A DNA stretch of 54,594 nucleotides from Anaerobranca californiensis DSM 14826 (GTDB lineage Bacteria > Bacillota > Proteinivoracia > Proteinivoracales > Proteinivoracaceae). The stretch covers positions 1 to 54,594 of the forward strand of contig NZ_FRAI01000015.1 of the NCBI RefSeq assembly GCF_900142275.1, written 5' to 3'. Every line of letters begins with the position of its first letter. Positions within the stretch are counted from its first letter, which is position 1. Shown piece by piece: positions 34,766 to 42,726 of this stretch. The notes beneath the pieces are model-generated. The model searched no databases. It was not told the DNA's origin and was given only the letters and a program-made list of their open reading frames with translations. The position numbers and the translations under genes were made by a program.

Positions 34766-34903
34766 AATAATCCCTCCTTACTTTTTGTTAACATAATTCT
34801 ACATAAAAGTCGGTAGGGATGTAAATGGTAATATTTACTGATAAATTTTTCTCTTAATATCCCAAAGCCCTTTCCCAGCACCCCTTGTATTTATTATTTA
34901 TAA

Positions 34904-34936
34904 TTTTAGAAGGTGTGGTTAATCACACCTTCTAAA
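34904..34936 (-). terminator. Terminator of the SPOCS-LysM gene
   Basis: TTTTAGAAGGTGTG, loop, CACACCTTCTAAAA right after the stop codon. The remaining gap 34766-34903 shows nothing else. Confidence 0.85.
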
Positions 34937-34939
34937 ATC

Positions 34940-36553
34940 TTAACCTTTTGGTTTGGGAACACATGGAATTATTATCTTTTGACCCGGGAAAATCAAATTA
35001 GGATCTAAAATGGTATCTTTGTTTGCATTAATAAGATCATTTAGACTTATACCAAAACGTTTAGCTATTTTGAATAAGGTGTCCCCTGGTTGCACCACAT
35101 ATATTATATAGCTAGCATCAGGAGGGCATAAATCATGGTCTGGAATATTTACATCAGTTACCACTTCAATTTGTCCCGTTTCTGTAACTTTGACGAACAA
35201 TTCAAGAACCGCTGTTTGCCTTCCACTTAAACCATTATCATAAAGATCAATTTTTGTATATTCTACTCTAGGGGTAACATCAACATTCATACCTGGTCTT
35301 ACACCCTCAATATGAATAAAGTGGGTAAATGGTTCTGATGGTAAAGTTAATTCTTTCAATACATTAGTCTCTTCATCTACATAAAATACTTGTTTATCTA
35401 ATTCACCTTTAATTATCACTTTATTATCAATAGGTTTAACTTCAGTAATATTTACACTAGCTACTATATTGGCTATTTTTTTGGCAGGTTTAGGGAATTT
35501 AACTTCTGCTGTAATATTGAGTTGTTCTGTTCCTTCCCCTACTACATTTTCCACTTTGAATAATTCTTTATATACGTCTACTCCAGTAGCTCCTACCACA
35601 ACCTCTATTTGGACTGTTTCTGTTACCTTTACAAACAACTCTATGACTGCAGTTTGCCTAGCAATACTTCTATCATTACTGTCAATAATATGATCTATAA
35701 ATTCCACTCTAGGATATATTTGGACATTCATTCCTGGTCGTGCACCGGGAATATCAATGAATTGGGTAAATTTCTCATCTATAGATTTTTCTTTTACTAT
35801 ACCTTTTCTTTCTTCCACATAGTAAATTTGTTTATGGAGAATTCCTTCAATAATTACCTTATCTTCTATTACTCTAGCAGTTACATCTTTAAAGGTGCTA
35901 TCTACTGTTGCTATTTTTTTCACTGGGTCAGGAAATTCTACATCAGAAATTACAGATGTTTGAACTGTTCCTTCTCCAATAACGTTTTGTACTTTTACCA
36001 ATTCTTTATAAGGTGTGATATGTGCTCCTATAATATCAGTTACTACCTCAAGCTGTACTGTTTCTGTTACTTTTACAAATATTTCTAGGATTGCTGTTTG
36101 CTTAACTTTAGTTTTATATCCTGGGTGGTGACCAGATTGCAAAACTACTTCCTCTTCTTCCCGATACTTCTTACTAGGTATAATTTCAAACCTCACATCC
36201 TCTACTCTAACTTTAACTTGGGCGTGATTTCCTGGATACGCTCCATTGATGTGAACAAATTGAGTAAACTTCTCTGGTGGTAATGTTTCTGAATAAACAA
36301 TATCATCTTCTCCTACATAATAAACCTGTTTGACAATAACCCCTTCTACAATAACTTTATCTTCAATAACAGTAGTTTTTATTTGGTCTGCAGGGATTGT
36401 TACTTCTGGAGTTAAAAATCTTTTAACACGTCTTGGTAAGTTAAAGTCTCGAACAACGGAAAATTGTTTTTTATCTTCTCCAATAACATAATCAAGTTTC
36501 AATAGTTCTTTTATTACTTCAACTTTAGGCTTTTTGCCATCATAATAAGTCAT
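34940..36553 (-). CDS. Triple SPOCS (DUF3794) protein with LysM domain
   Basis: A 537-residue protein made of three SPOCS domains at about residues 24-160, 185-310 and 335-460. Each contains a strand pair such as VIEDKVIVEGVIVKQVYYV, FTQFVHINGAYPGN and RVE. A C-terminal LysM domain (YVVQPGDTLFKIAKRFG) follows at about 487-533. This architecture is typical of spore coat or exosporium proteins of Clostridia and Bacilli, where LysM binds the cortex. There is no signal peptide, as expected for mother-cell proteins. The leader has CATATTCAT-like sequences that could be a sigma-E promoter, but spacing is not convincing. Family firm; exact layer in the spore unknown. Confidence 0.93.
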   Translation of the reverse strand: MTYYDGKKPKVEVIKELLKLDYVIGEDKKQFSVVRDFNLPRRVKRFLTPEVTIPADQIKTTVIEDKVIVEGVIVKQVYYVGEDDIVYSETLPPEKFTQFVHINGAYPGNHAQVKVRVEDVRFEIIPSKKYREEEEVVLQSGHHPGYKTKVKQTAILEIFVKVTETVQLEVVTDIIGAHITPYKELVKVQNVIGEGTVQTSVISDVEFPDPVKKIATVDSTFKDVTARVIEDKVIIEGILHKQIYYVEERKGIVKEKSIDEKFTQFIDIPGARPGMNVQIYPRVEFIDHIIDSNDRSIARQTAVIELFVKVTETVQIEVVVGATGVDVYKELFKVENVVGEGTEQLNITAEVKFPKPAKKIANIVASVNITEVKPIDNKVIIKGELDKQVFYVDEETNVLKELTLPSEPFTHFIHIEGVRPGMNVDVTPRVEYTKIDLYDNGLSGRQTAVLELFVKVTETGQIEVVTDVNIPDHDLCPPDASYIIYVVQPGDTLFKIAKRFGISLNDLINANKDTILDPNLIFPGQKIIIPCVPKPKG

Positions 36554-36659
36554 TTTTTATCCTCCTCTCTCTTTTTACCTTATACATATTCCTTCTCATT
36601 CTATGAATATGCTATAAATGTCTAATATGTGTTAGTTTTTTTAAAAAAGTAAATATTTT

Positions 36660-37508
36660 TTAAAGTAAATTTTCCCTAATTTCTAGATATGCCTTATACC
36701 CTAAATCTATCAATTCCTTTGTTTTATTAAAATTTCCTAAATGTACTGTTGGAATATTAGGTCTAATTACTATATCTGGTACAACTGAGTATTTACTATT
36801 ATCTACTGCAACAGTTATTACTCTACTACCCAAATCAATTATTCCTAAAGGTTTACTATCAAAGGGAGGTCTTTTTGTAACTTCTACAGATATTATTTTT
36901 TTACAACCTATTTTACGAACTAAGAATACTGGTATATTATTAGTTAAACCTCCATCAATAAAATACCCTTCTTGGTAATTCACTCCTCTGTAAACTAAAG
37001 GAATTGAAATACTTGCCCGTATAGCTAAATATAATGGTATTTCTGATATAACTAATCCTTCAAAATCCCTAAAGGCCTGTGGCACATTAGTAAATATAGT
37101 ATCTAAACCTGTATTTATATCTACAGCAGTAATTGCTAAAGGAGTTTTAACATTAGAAATATTTTCTTCACCAAAAATTTGTTTAATAATTCTTGTCAAT
37201 CTTTCTCCCTTTAATAAACTCCAATAGTTAGTATTTTCTAGACTAAAATTACCTAATAACAAACCAAAATACCCTTTAATAATTGACCAAATATTTATCC
37301 TTATATCTAAAATATCTTTTTGATTCAATGTATTTACTACTTCTATTAAATCCTTATAATCCTTCCCTTTAGCAACGGCTGCTGCCATAATAGCTCCTAC
37401 ACTACTTCCACTAACAGCACTAATTGGGATATTATCTCTTTGAAAACCTTTTATAACACCTATATGGGCAATTCCCCTTTGCCCCCCACCACTAAAACTT
37501 ACCCCCAC
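36660..37508 (-). CDS. Patatin-like phospholipase (RssA-type)
   Basis: A 282-residue lipid acyl hydrolase of the patatin family. It has the oxyanion motif FSGGGQRGIAHIGV, the nucleophile elbow GSSVG (Ser) and the catalytic Asp in DGGLTNNIP, so the dyad is complete. No membrane segment is evident. The open frame reaches 37559, but the GTG at 37508 has AGAGAGGTGA upstream and is the more likely start. It lies between the SPOCS gene and veg; its substrate is unknown. Confidence 0.9.
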   Translation of the reverse strand: MGVSFSGGGQRGIAHIGVIKGFQRDNIPISAVSGSSVGAIMAAAVAKGKDYKDLIEVVNTLNQKDILDIRINIWSIIKGYFGLLLGNFSLENTNYWSLLKGERLTRIIKQIFGEENISNVKTPLAITAVDINTGLDTIFTNVPQAFRDFEGLVISEIPLYLAIRASISIPLVYRGVNYQEGYFIDGGLTNNIPVFLVRKIGCKKIISVEVTKRPPFDSKPLGIIDLGSRVITVAVDNSKYSVVPDIVIRPNIPTVHLGNFNKTKELIDLGYKAYLEIRENLL

Positions 37509-37558
37509 ATATTTATCACCTCTCTTTACATAATATTCAAGTTTCCTAAAAATGTGCA

Positions 37559-37606
37559 AAAAATAAAACCCCCTATTAGCGGTTTTACCACAAAGGAGGT
37601 TTTATT
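37559..37606 (-). terminator. Terminator of veg
   Basis: AAATAAAACCTCCT and AGGGGGTTTTATTT, with mismatches and a loop of about 20 bases, then T-rich sequence, directly after veg and before the patatin gene. Confidence 0.7.
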
Positions 37607-37609
37607 TTT

Positions 37610-37882
37610 TTAAGAAACTGAAAAGGGAATCTTTTTATCATCATTACTATAAACAGTTAGTTCTACTGTTTCTGTCAATATATCAGCATATGAAAATGAA
37701 AGTCTTCTTTGATAATTTTCTTCACTTACTAATACTAAAAAATGTGAGGGGTAAATTTGTTCAAGAACCCCTGTCCTTTCCATCGTTTTTTTCCTTCCTC
37801 GATTAGCCCTTAAAGAGATCTTTTTACCCAAGTAACCTTCTAAATCATGCTTAATAGTGGCCAAGGTGGTTTTATTAGCCAA
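37610..37882 (-). CDS. veg: Veg protein
   Basis: A 90-residue member of the Veg family (DUF1021), small proteins linked in Bacillus to biofilm regulation and spore traits; the molecular activity is unclear. The blocks [20 protein letters not shown] and [16 protein letters not shown] are diagnostic. The open frame starts at 37891 (GTG), but alignment with the family and the site GGGGTGA point to TTG at 37882. Two consensus promoters lie upstream, as fits the strong veg promoter known in Bacillus. It sits between yabG and ispE, as in Bacillus, but sspF is missing. Confidence 0.93.
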   Translation of the reverse strand: MANKTTLATIKHDLEGYLGKKISLRANRGRKKTMERTGVLEQIYPSHFLVLVSEENYQRRLSFSYADILTETVELTVYSNDDKKIPFSVS

Positions 37883-37912
37883 GGACATCACCCCATAAAT
37901 TAATTTTAGTTT

Positions 37913-37941
37913 ATTCTAACATTTCTGAGGTTTTTTGTCAA
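37913..37941 (-). promoter_or_regulatory. veg promoter P1 (proximal)
   Basis: TTGACA (37941-37936), 17 bases, TAGAAT (37918-37913), with TG just before the -10. Confidence 0.82.
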
Positions 37942-37951
37942 GAAAATAAAT

Positions 37952-37981
37952 ATTATAACAGGTGATATAAACTTTTGTCAA
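37952..37981 (-). promoter_or_regulatory. veg promoter P2 (distal)
   Basis: TTGACA (37981-37976), 18 bases, TATAAT (37957-37952). It sits inside the end of the amidase remnant, 11 bases upstream of the P1 -35. Confidence 0.75.
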
Positions 37982-38379
37982 GAAAAAATTTTAAGATTCC
38001 ATTAACTACCCCTTCAGCCACCTTAACAATATTTTCTTCTTTAATAATTATCTGTTCTTCCACTGGATTAGTAATAAATAAAGGCTCAATTAAAGCCGCT
38101 GGCATTTTAGTTTCCCTAATACATAAAAATTAGCCTGTTTTACCCCTCTGTTTCTTCTTTGCAATTTTTCCAACAGTTGTGATTGTAATAAAATAGCTAG
38201 CTTTTCACTACCCTTTGTCCCTTGGCTAGACCAATATGTTTCAGTTCTATTAGCCTTTGGATCGCTAAATCCGTTATAGTGGACACTTGTAACTCTTTGT
38301 CATAATTTTTATCAATTAATATTTTAATAAAAGTTTGATTATTATTTTTTTCTATATTTATTTTTTCAATACCATTCAT
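37953..38379 (-). pseudogene. Decayed N-acetylmuramoyl-L-alanine amidase (Amidase_3)
   Basis: Three pieces in different frames read as one damaged gene. First is a 60-codon frame (MNGIEKINIEKNNNQTFIK), possibly part of an N-terminal substrate-binding domain. Next comes SVHYNGFSDPKANRTETYW through GSEKLAILLQ and RRNRGVKQANFYVL. After a one-base frameshift the third piece reads MPAALIEPLFITNPVEEQII, ending at 37953. The middle and last pieces are the C-terminal half of Amidase_3 (wall hydrolases that cut the muramoyl-alanine bond), but the first zinc His and Glu region is gone. So it is inactive unless assembled wrongly. It overlaps the distal veg promoter. Confidence 0.85.
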
Positions 38380-38392
38380 TAAATTTCCCCCC

Positions 38393-39247
38393 TTAGATTG
38401 AATACGGGGACTTAGGCAATCCCCTTCTGAATTTGCCTCGACTTTCTACTCCTCCTACCCCATCTAAACCTGTTATAGTATTTTGGATTACATCATAAAT
38501 ACAAACAGATTCCATAATAGATGTATAGGCAATTTTTTCCATAATAAACACCGGGTCTAAACAATGGATTAAAACCCTCTGTGGCGAACTGGCAAAGTTC
38601 GCTCCTGCCCCTAATAATGCCTCATAATGGGATTGACAAGCACCTGCAAAAATAATCAAATCATCTTTACTTGGCTCAAATTTTCTAGCAGCTTTAGTAG
38701 CTTCTACAAAGTATTTAGATGTTCGATAGTTATTTAAATTTAAAAAATCATTATTTTTTTTAGTTAAACCATCATGACCTGTAAGTACTAGTATATCGGG
38801 GTTATGTTTACTTAATAACTCTTCAACTACCTTTGGCTGCCTTTCTTCTGGTACATGATAAGGATAAACTGTTAATCCTAAATCTTTATATGCTTTTGTA
38901 CAAATATCCAAGTATTCTTTATCTCCATCTAAATGAACTATAGTTCCTGGAACATCGTAATAGTCTTTTTCATATTTACCTGTATACTTTTTACTTCTTA
39001 CTAAGTTTCTTTGGTATTCAATATTACTAATAGTACGCCTATAAATTAAATTTATCTTTTTTTTATACTCTAAAATTTCTTTTGGTGTTAATAATTTTAA
39101 ATCGGAGAATTTGGCATCTGCTATTAACCGCATATCTATACCCTTAAGATGGGCAATTTTATTATCTAAATCTATATTAATGATTTCAAAACAAATATCA
39201 TTTCCATAAGATTTTCGAGTAACTAAATCACCAACTTTAAAATCCAT
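38393..39247 (-). CDS. yabG: Sporulation-specific protease YabG
   Basis: YabG is a mother-cell protease that processes coat proteins such as SpoIVA and SafA. The 284-residue protein begins MDFKVGDLVTRKSYGNDICF and contains VLTGHDGLT and IFAGACQSHYEALLGAGANFASSP, the conserved His and Cys region of the family (peptidase U57), then RVLIHCLDPVFIMEKIAYT. The open frame extends to 39379, but the ATG at 39247 follows GGGGGGAAA and matches family length. A sigma-K-like promoter precedes it, in agreement with Bacillus. Order ksgA-yabG-veg is conserved, except for an inserted plus-strand glycosyltransferase. Confidence 0.96.
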   Translation of the reverse strand: MDFKVGDLVTRKSYGNDICFEIINIDLDNKIAHLKGIDMRLIADAKFSDLKLLTPKEILEYKKKINLIYRRTISNIEYQRNLVRSKKYTGKYEKDYYDVPGTIVHLDGDKEYLDICTKAYKDLGLTVYPYHVPEERQPKVVEELLSKHNPDILVLTGHDGLTKKNNDFLNLNNYRTSKYFVEATKAARKFEPSKDDLIIFAGACQSHYEALLGAGANFASSPQRVLIHCLDPVFIMEKIAYTSIMESVCIYDVIQNTITGLDGVGGVESRGKFRRGLPKSPYSI

Positions 39248-39268
39248 CTTATTTCCCCCCTTTTTTAC

Positions 39269-39296
39269 TATAATATGTCTAAAAATTTTGTTGGTG
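39269..39296 (-). promoter_or_regulatory. Sigma-K-like promoter of yabG
   Basis: ACC around 39295-39293, 15 bases, then CATATTATA (39277-39269), a full match to the -10 CATAnnnTA with mACm-like -35. yabG is a sigma-K gene in Bacillus. Confidence 0.6.
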
Positions 39297-39352
39297 ACTT
39301 TAATCAACACTGGCATATACTTTAATAGACCTACTAAAAAGGGGTGATTATA

Positions 39353-40141
39353 ATGCTTTTTGCTATAGTCCCTGCACAAAACGAAGAGGACAGAATTTCC
39401 ACCGCTTTAAACCATCTACTCTTTGTTGGTGTAGATAAAGTTGTAGTTGTGGCCAATGGCTGTATAGATAGAACCGAGGAAATTGTAATAAAAAATTACC
39501 CCCAAGTACACCTTATAACCTTTAAACAGTCTTTAGGAATAGATATTCCAAAAGCTATAGGCTGTGCTTGGGCATTAAATCAAGGGGCTACTGATTTTCT
39601 ATTTTATGATGGAGATCTTGTCGGTGAGATAACCTCTGAACTAACTTTACTAATTAATAACCATTTTGAAAATAATTATGACTTAACATTAACAAACTGT
39701 TACCCTATTCCTAACCTTATTCAAAATTTACCAAAAGAATTGGTTTTACCTAGATTTCACCTTAATGAGTTATTAGGTGTGTTAGATTTAATTGGTATTT
39801 CTACTCCATCCCACGGTCCCCATATAATTAGCAAAAATTTATTTAAATACATTGAAATAAAAGATATTGCTACTCCTCCCATTATTTTAGCTAAGGCTGT
39901 AAAATATGGTGCTAAAATAGGTATTGGAGCAAATATACCCCATTACCGCCTATGTTCAAGGCTTAAAAATGGCAATCATGCTAAACTTATTTTTGATACT
40001 TTAGCAGGTGATTGTGCGGAGGCCATTTCCATTTATTTGGGGTTACCTCGGAGCCGCTCTTTATTTGGTAAAGAATACATTGGCTATAATTCTAAAAGAA
40101 GATTTGATATCTTAGAATCATATCTTAAAGGCCTCCTGTAA
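39353..40141 (+). CDS. Family 2 glycosyltransferase
   Basis: A 262-residue glycosyltransferase with a GT-A fold: FAIVPAQNEEDRI at the nucleotide-sugar site, VVVVANGCIDRTEEI, and FLFYDGDLVGEI with an Asp-rich metal site like DXD. It has no membrane segment. The apparent start at 39344 is a GTG; the ATG at 39353 has GGGGTGA at good distance. It lies on the plus strand, divergent from yabG, with its own terminator, and breaks the ksgA-yabG pair. Donor and acceptor are unknown; a spore-surface sugar is a guess from context only. Confidence 0.85.
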   Translation: MLFAIVPAQNEEDRISTALNHLLFVGVDKVVVVANGCIDRTEEIVIKNYPQVHLITFKQSLGIDIPKAIGCAWALNQGATDFLFYDGDLVGEITSELTLLINNHFENNYDLTLTNCYPIPNLIQNLPKELVLPRFHLNELLGVLDLIGISTPSHGPHIISKNLFKYIEIKDIATPPIILAKAVKYGAKIGIGANIPHYRLCSRLKNGNHAKLIFDTLAGDCAEAISIYLGLPRSRSLFGKEYIGYNSKRRFDILESYLKGLL

Positions 40142-40143
40142 AT

Positions 40144-40185
40144 AAAAAACAAAGTAAATCCTAAACTAAGATTTACTTTGTTTTA
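40144..40185. terminator. Terminator between glycosyltransferase and ksgA
   Basis: AAAACAAAGTAAATC and GATTTACTTTGTTTT with an intervening loop of about nine bases. T tracts on both strands serve the convergent genes. Confidence 0.88.
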
Positions 40186-40215
40186 ATTTCTATTTATAGG
40201 CTAATAGCTTAAATA

Positions 40216-41085
40216 TTATTCAAAGTTTCCTAAAATATTATAGATAGCATTAGTTAAAAGGGCAAATTCTTCAATAGTTAAACTTTCCGCCCTCCTTGAA
40301 CCGTCTATATTTATACTTTTTAATAGATTATTAAGCTCTTCTTTATTTAGTTTACCTAAGTTTAGTAAATTGTTTAGTAAAGTCTTTCTCCTTTGATTAA
40401 AGGCAGTTTTAATTATTTTAAAAAATAGCTGTTGATCTTTAACAAAAATTTTTTCAGTGTTCAATTTAATATTCAATACTGCAGAATCAACTTTGGGAGA
40501 AGGAAAAAAAGCTTGGGAAGGAACTTTTGTAATTAGAGTGGGCTTTCCGTAATAATTAACTGCAACTGTTAATGATCCATAGTCTTTTCCCCCTGGTTTA
40601 GCACAAATCCTTTGAGCAACTTCTAATTGCATCATTAAAGTTATGCTTTCCCAGGGTAGGTCAGTTTCTAAAATTTTAAAAATTAGTGGTGTTGTTATAT
40701 AATAAGGTAAGTTTGCTGCAACTTTAATCTTTTTCTCCCCTATATAAGGGGCTAGAATTTCCTTATAATCCACTTTTAAAGCATCGCCATGGATTAACTT
40801 TATGTTTGGATATAGTTCAAAATTTTTCTCTAAGATTGGAATTAAAGTTGAATCTATTTCTATAGCATATACTGTTGCCCCTCTTTTTGCCAATTCAACT
40901 GCTAAAGTACCAATACCAGGTCCGATTTCTAAAACAACAGAATCACCATCTGCTTCCGTTGCATTTATAATTTTATCTAATATGTTTTTATCTATAAGAA
41001 AGTTTTGACCAAATTTTTTCTTAAAGTTAAAACCATTATTATTGATAATTTCTTTTATCTTCGATGCTGAATATAAATTATCCAT
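40216..41085 (-). CDS. ksgA: 16S rRNA (adenine1518/1519-N6) dimethyltransferase
   Basis: KsgA (RsmA) dimethylates two adenines at the 3' end of 16S rRNA, a late step of 30S assembly. The 289-residue protein has the SAM motif VLEIGPGIGTLAVEL, the catalytic NLPYYIT, and SPKVDSAVL. The open frame starts at a GTG at 41094, but the ATG at 41085 has GGAGTGA, which is also the end of rnmV. The two genes are thus translationally coupled. Order rnmV-ksgA is conserved with Bacillus. Confidence 0.98.
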   Translation of the reverse strand: MDNLYSASKIKEIINNNGFNFKKKFGQNFLIDKNILDKIINATEADGDSVVLEIGPGIGTLAVELAKRGATVYAIEIDSTLIPILEKNFELYPNIKLIHGDALKVDYKEILAPYIGEKKIKVAANLPYYITTPLIFKILETDLPWESITLMMQLEVAQRICAKPGGKDYGSLTVAVNYYGKPTLITKVPSQAFFPSPKVDSAVLNIKLNTEKIFVKDQQLFFKIIKTAFNQRRKTLLNNLLNLGKLNKEELNNLLKSINIDGSRRAESLTIEEFALLTNAIYNILGNFE

Positions 41086-41090
41086 TATTA

Positions 41091-41633
41091 TCACTCCATT
41101 TTTTTTAGGGCTTGTTCAAACTCTTCCCTAGTTATTCCAAAGGAATTTAATCTTTTTAAAAAGGTTTTACTATTTCCATAACCTATTCCTAATATTTCCC
41201 CTAACTTTTCCCTTCTCCCTTTAGCATCTGGGCTTTGAGATAATCTATTTTTTATAAGATCATCAATACTGAATATTATACTGTTATCTTTGTTAATAGT
41301 CCTCACTTTATTTAAAGCATCCCTTATATCTTGAGGGTCTGCATTCTCAATTCCTATATCACCATTATGGGCTGCTGCCTTTTTAGGTATATAACAATGT
41401 TTAACACCAGGAACCTTTGCCTGTATTTTTTTCCTGATTATCTCTCCCATATGATCTGGATCAGTAAATATAATTACACCCCGTTTTTGTTGGGCAAGTT
41501 TAATCCTCTCAATAATTTCATCATTTAGCCCAAATCCACTGGTAATGATGACCTCTGCTTGAGGAAAAGCCCTTTTTACTGCATGATAATCATTTTTACC
41601 TTCCACCACTATTATTTCCTTTATTTCTTCCAT
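41091..41633 (-). CDS. rnmV: Ribonuclease M5
   Basis: RNase M5 does the last maturation of 5S rRNA. It carries an N-terminal Toprim domain (EEIKEIIVVEGKNDYHAV, FTDPDHMGEIIRKKI) with conserved Glu and Asp residues, then a C-terminal M5-specific region (KGRREKLGEILGIGYGNSKTFLKRLN). Length of 180 residues is typical. It follows yabE after the usual gap, and its stop overlaps the ksgA ribosome binding site. Confidence 0.97.
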   Translation of the reverse strand: MEEIKEIIVVEGKNDYHAVKRAFPQAEVIITSGFGLNDEIIERIKLAQQKRGVIIFTDPDHMGEIIRKKIQAKVPGVKHCYIPKKAAAHNGDIGIENADPQDIRDALNKVRTINKDNSIIFSIDDLIKNRLSQSPDAKGRREKLGEILGIGYGNSKTFLKRLNSFGITREEFEQALKKME

Positions 41634-41673
41634 TTTCTTTTCACCTATCTCGAAATAAAATTAATAAAGCAAA

Positions 41674-41702
41674 ATAAGGTAGAGAGATCCTCTCTCCACC
41701 TA
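41674..41702 (-). terminator. Terminator of yabE
   Basis: GGTGGAGAGAG, loop, CTCTCTACC, then TTATTTTG on the minus strand, just after the yabE stop. Confidence 0.72.
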
Positions 41703-41706
41703 AACA

Positions 41707-42679
41707 TTATAACTCCCGGTCAATTATATACACAACCCTAATTTGTCTGCCAAAGCGCCAAGCTTCGTAGTGGGTTGGCATTAGTATATCAATTCTATTG
41801 CCTTTTATTGCACTCCCAACATCAGCTGCATAAGCAAAGCCTAAACCTTCTATATACAATAATGATCTCAAAGGAATTCTCGAAGGATCTACTGCTGCAA
41901 TGTGAGGTCTTTCCCTAGAACCATTCCCTGAAATGGCAGGCCAGCCAATAGATGTATAACCATTAGCATAAGGACCTGTACACTGAGTCCAACCCCTATG
42001 GTCAACGGGGCAGCCTGTTCCCTCTACCCCTGAACAATAAGCTGTGGCTGTAACAGTTAACATTCTCTTTACAGCTAATAATCTACCTCCTCGGGAGATA
42101 GCCTCTATTGTACCATACTCTATAATCCTATCTTGTTTTTCTTTAACAATTTTTTCTTCTAACAAGGTTTTTTCTACCTGTTTCCCATCGTGATATACCA
42201 CCTTATAAATAAGTTCTTTAACTCCTTCATATCCTTGCTGTAATATCCTTGTTTGCCCCCTGAGCATATTATTATTAGCAATTCTTTTTTCCTGGAAAAA
42301 TATTCTTGTAGTTTCCGTTATAATTTCTTCTTTAACCCTTGTTATATAAATTTTTTTATCCTGGTCTAAGTCCCTTTCTACTATGTCTAACTCCCCTAGT
42401 TCTATATTTGCTAAAGCTAATATTATAGCTAAATCGGGGTCTGGATATAAAACTACCGTTTCTTTACCATCATAATAAATTGTGTATTACATTAACCCTA
42501 TCTTCTTCCCTTAGATTTAAATCTAATTCTCCTAAAACATCTTTAAAAGTAGATTTAAAAGTTATTATTTCATAAGTTTGGTTATCAACAATTACTGAAA
42601 CTTTTTTGGCTCCAAAAACTAATGCTAACCCAAGAATAAGTAAAAATCCTACTCCCCCCACAAGGATCCTTTTTAACAA
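41707..42679 (-). pseudogene. yabE: YabE-type DUF348/G5/3D-domain wall protein, frameshifted
   Basis: A resuscitation-promoting-factor-like wall protein whose catalytic 3D domain is thought to cut peptidoglycan. The first frame (42679 to 42470) encodes a transmembrane anchor and the start of a DUF348 domain (VSVIVDNQTYEIITFKSTF). The second frame (from about 42475) continues YYDGKETVVLYPDPD, a G5 region and a 3D domain (AVDPSRIPLRSLLYI, AADVGSAIKGNRIDI). Both join by a single-base shift near 42470-42476 (one extra A or two missing bases). Everything downstream of the shift is intact. It is either a recent mutation, a sequencing error, or less likely recoding. Position tatD-yabE-rnmV is as in Bacillus. 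Confidence 0.85.
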
Positions 42680-42726
42680 CTATCTTGCCCCCTCTCCTAA
42701 AAACTACCCCAAAAATTTCCTAAATT

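Noticed and set aside
35609-36088. Plus-strand frame of 159 codons opposite the SPOCS gene
   Set aside because: It is a shadow of the repeated SPOCS coding sequence, with an odd Tyr/Phe/Cys-rich composition and no start signal.
39248-39379. 44-codon N-terminal extension of YabG
   Set aside because: It overlaps the divergent promoter region and is not like the family; the ATG at 39247 has a strong ribosome binding site.
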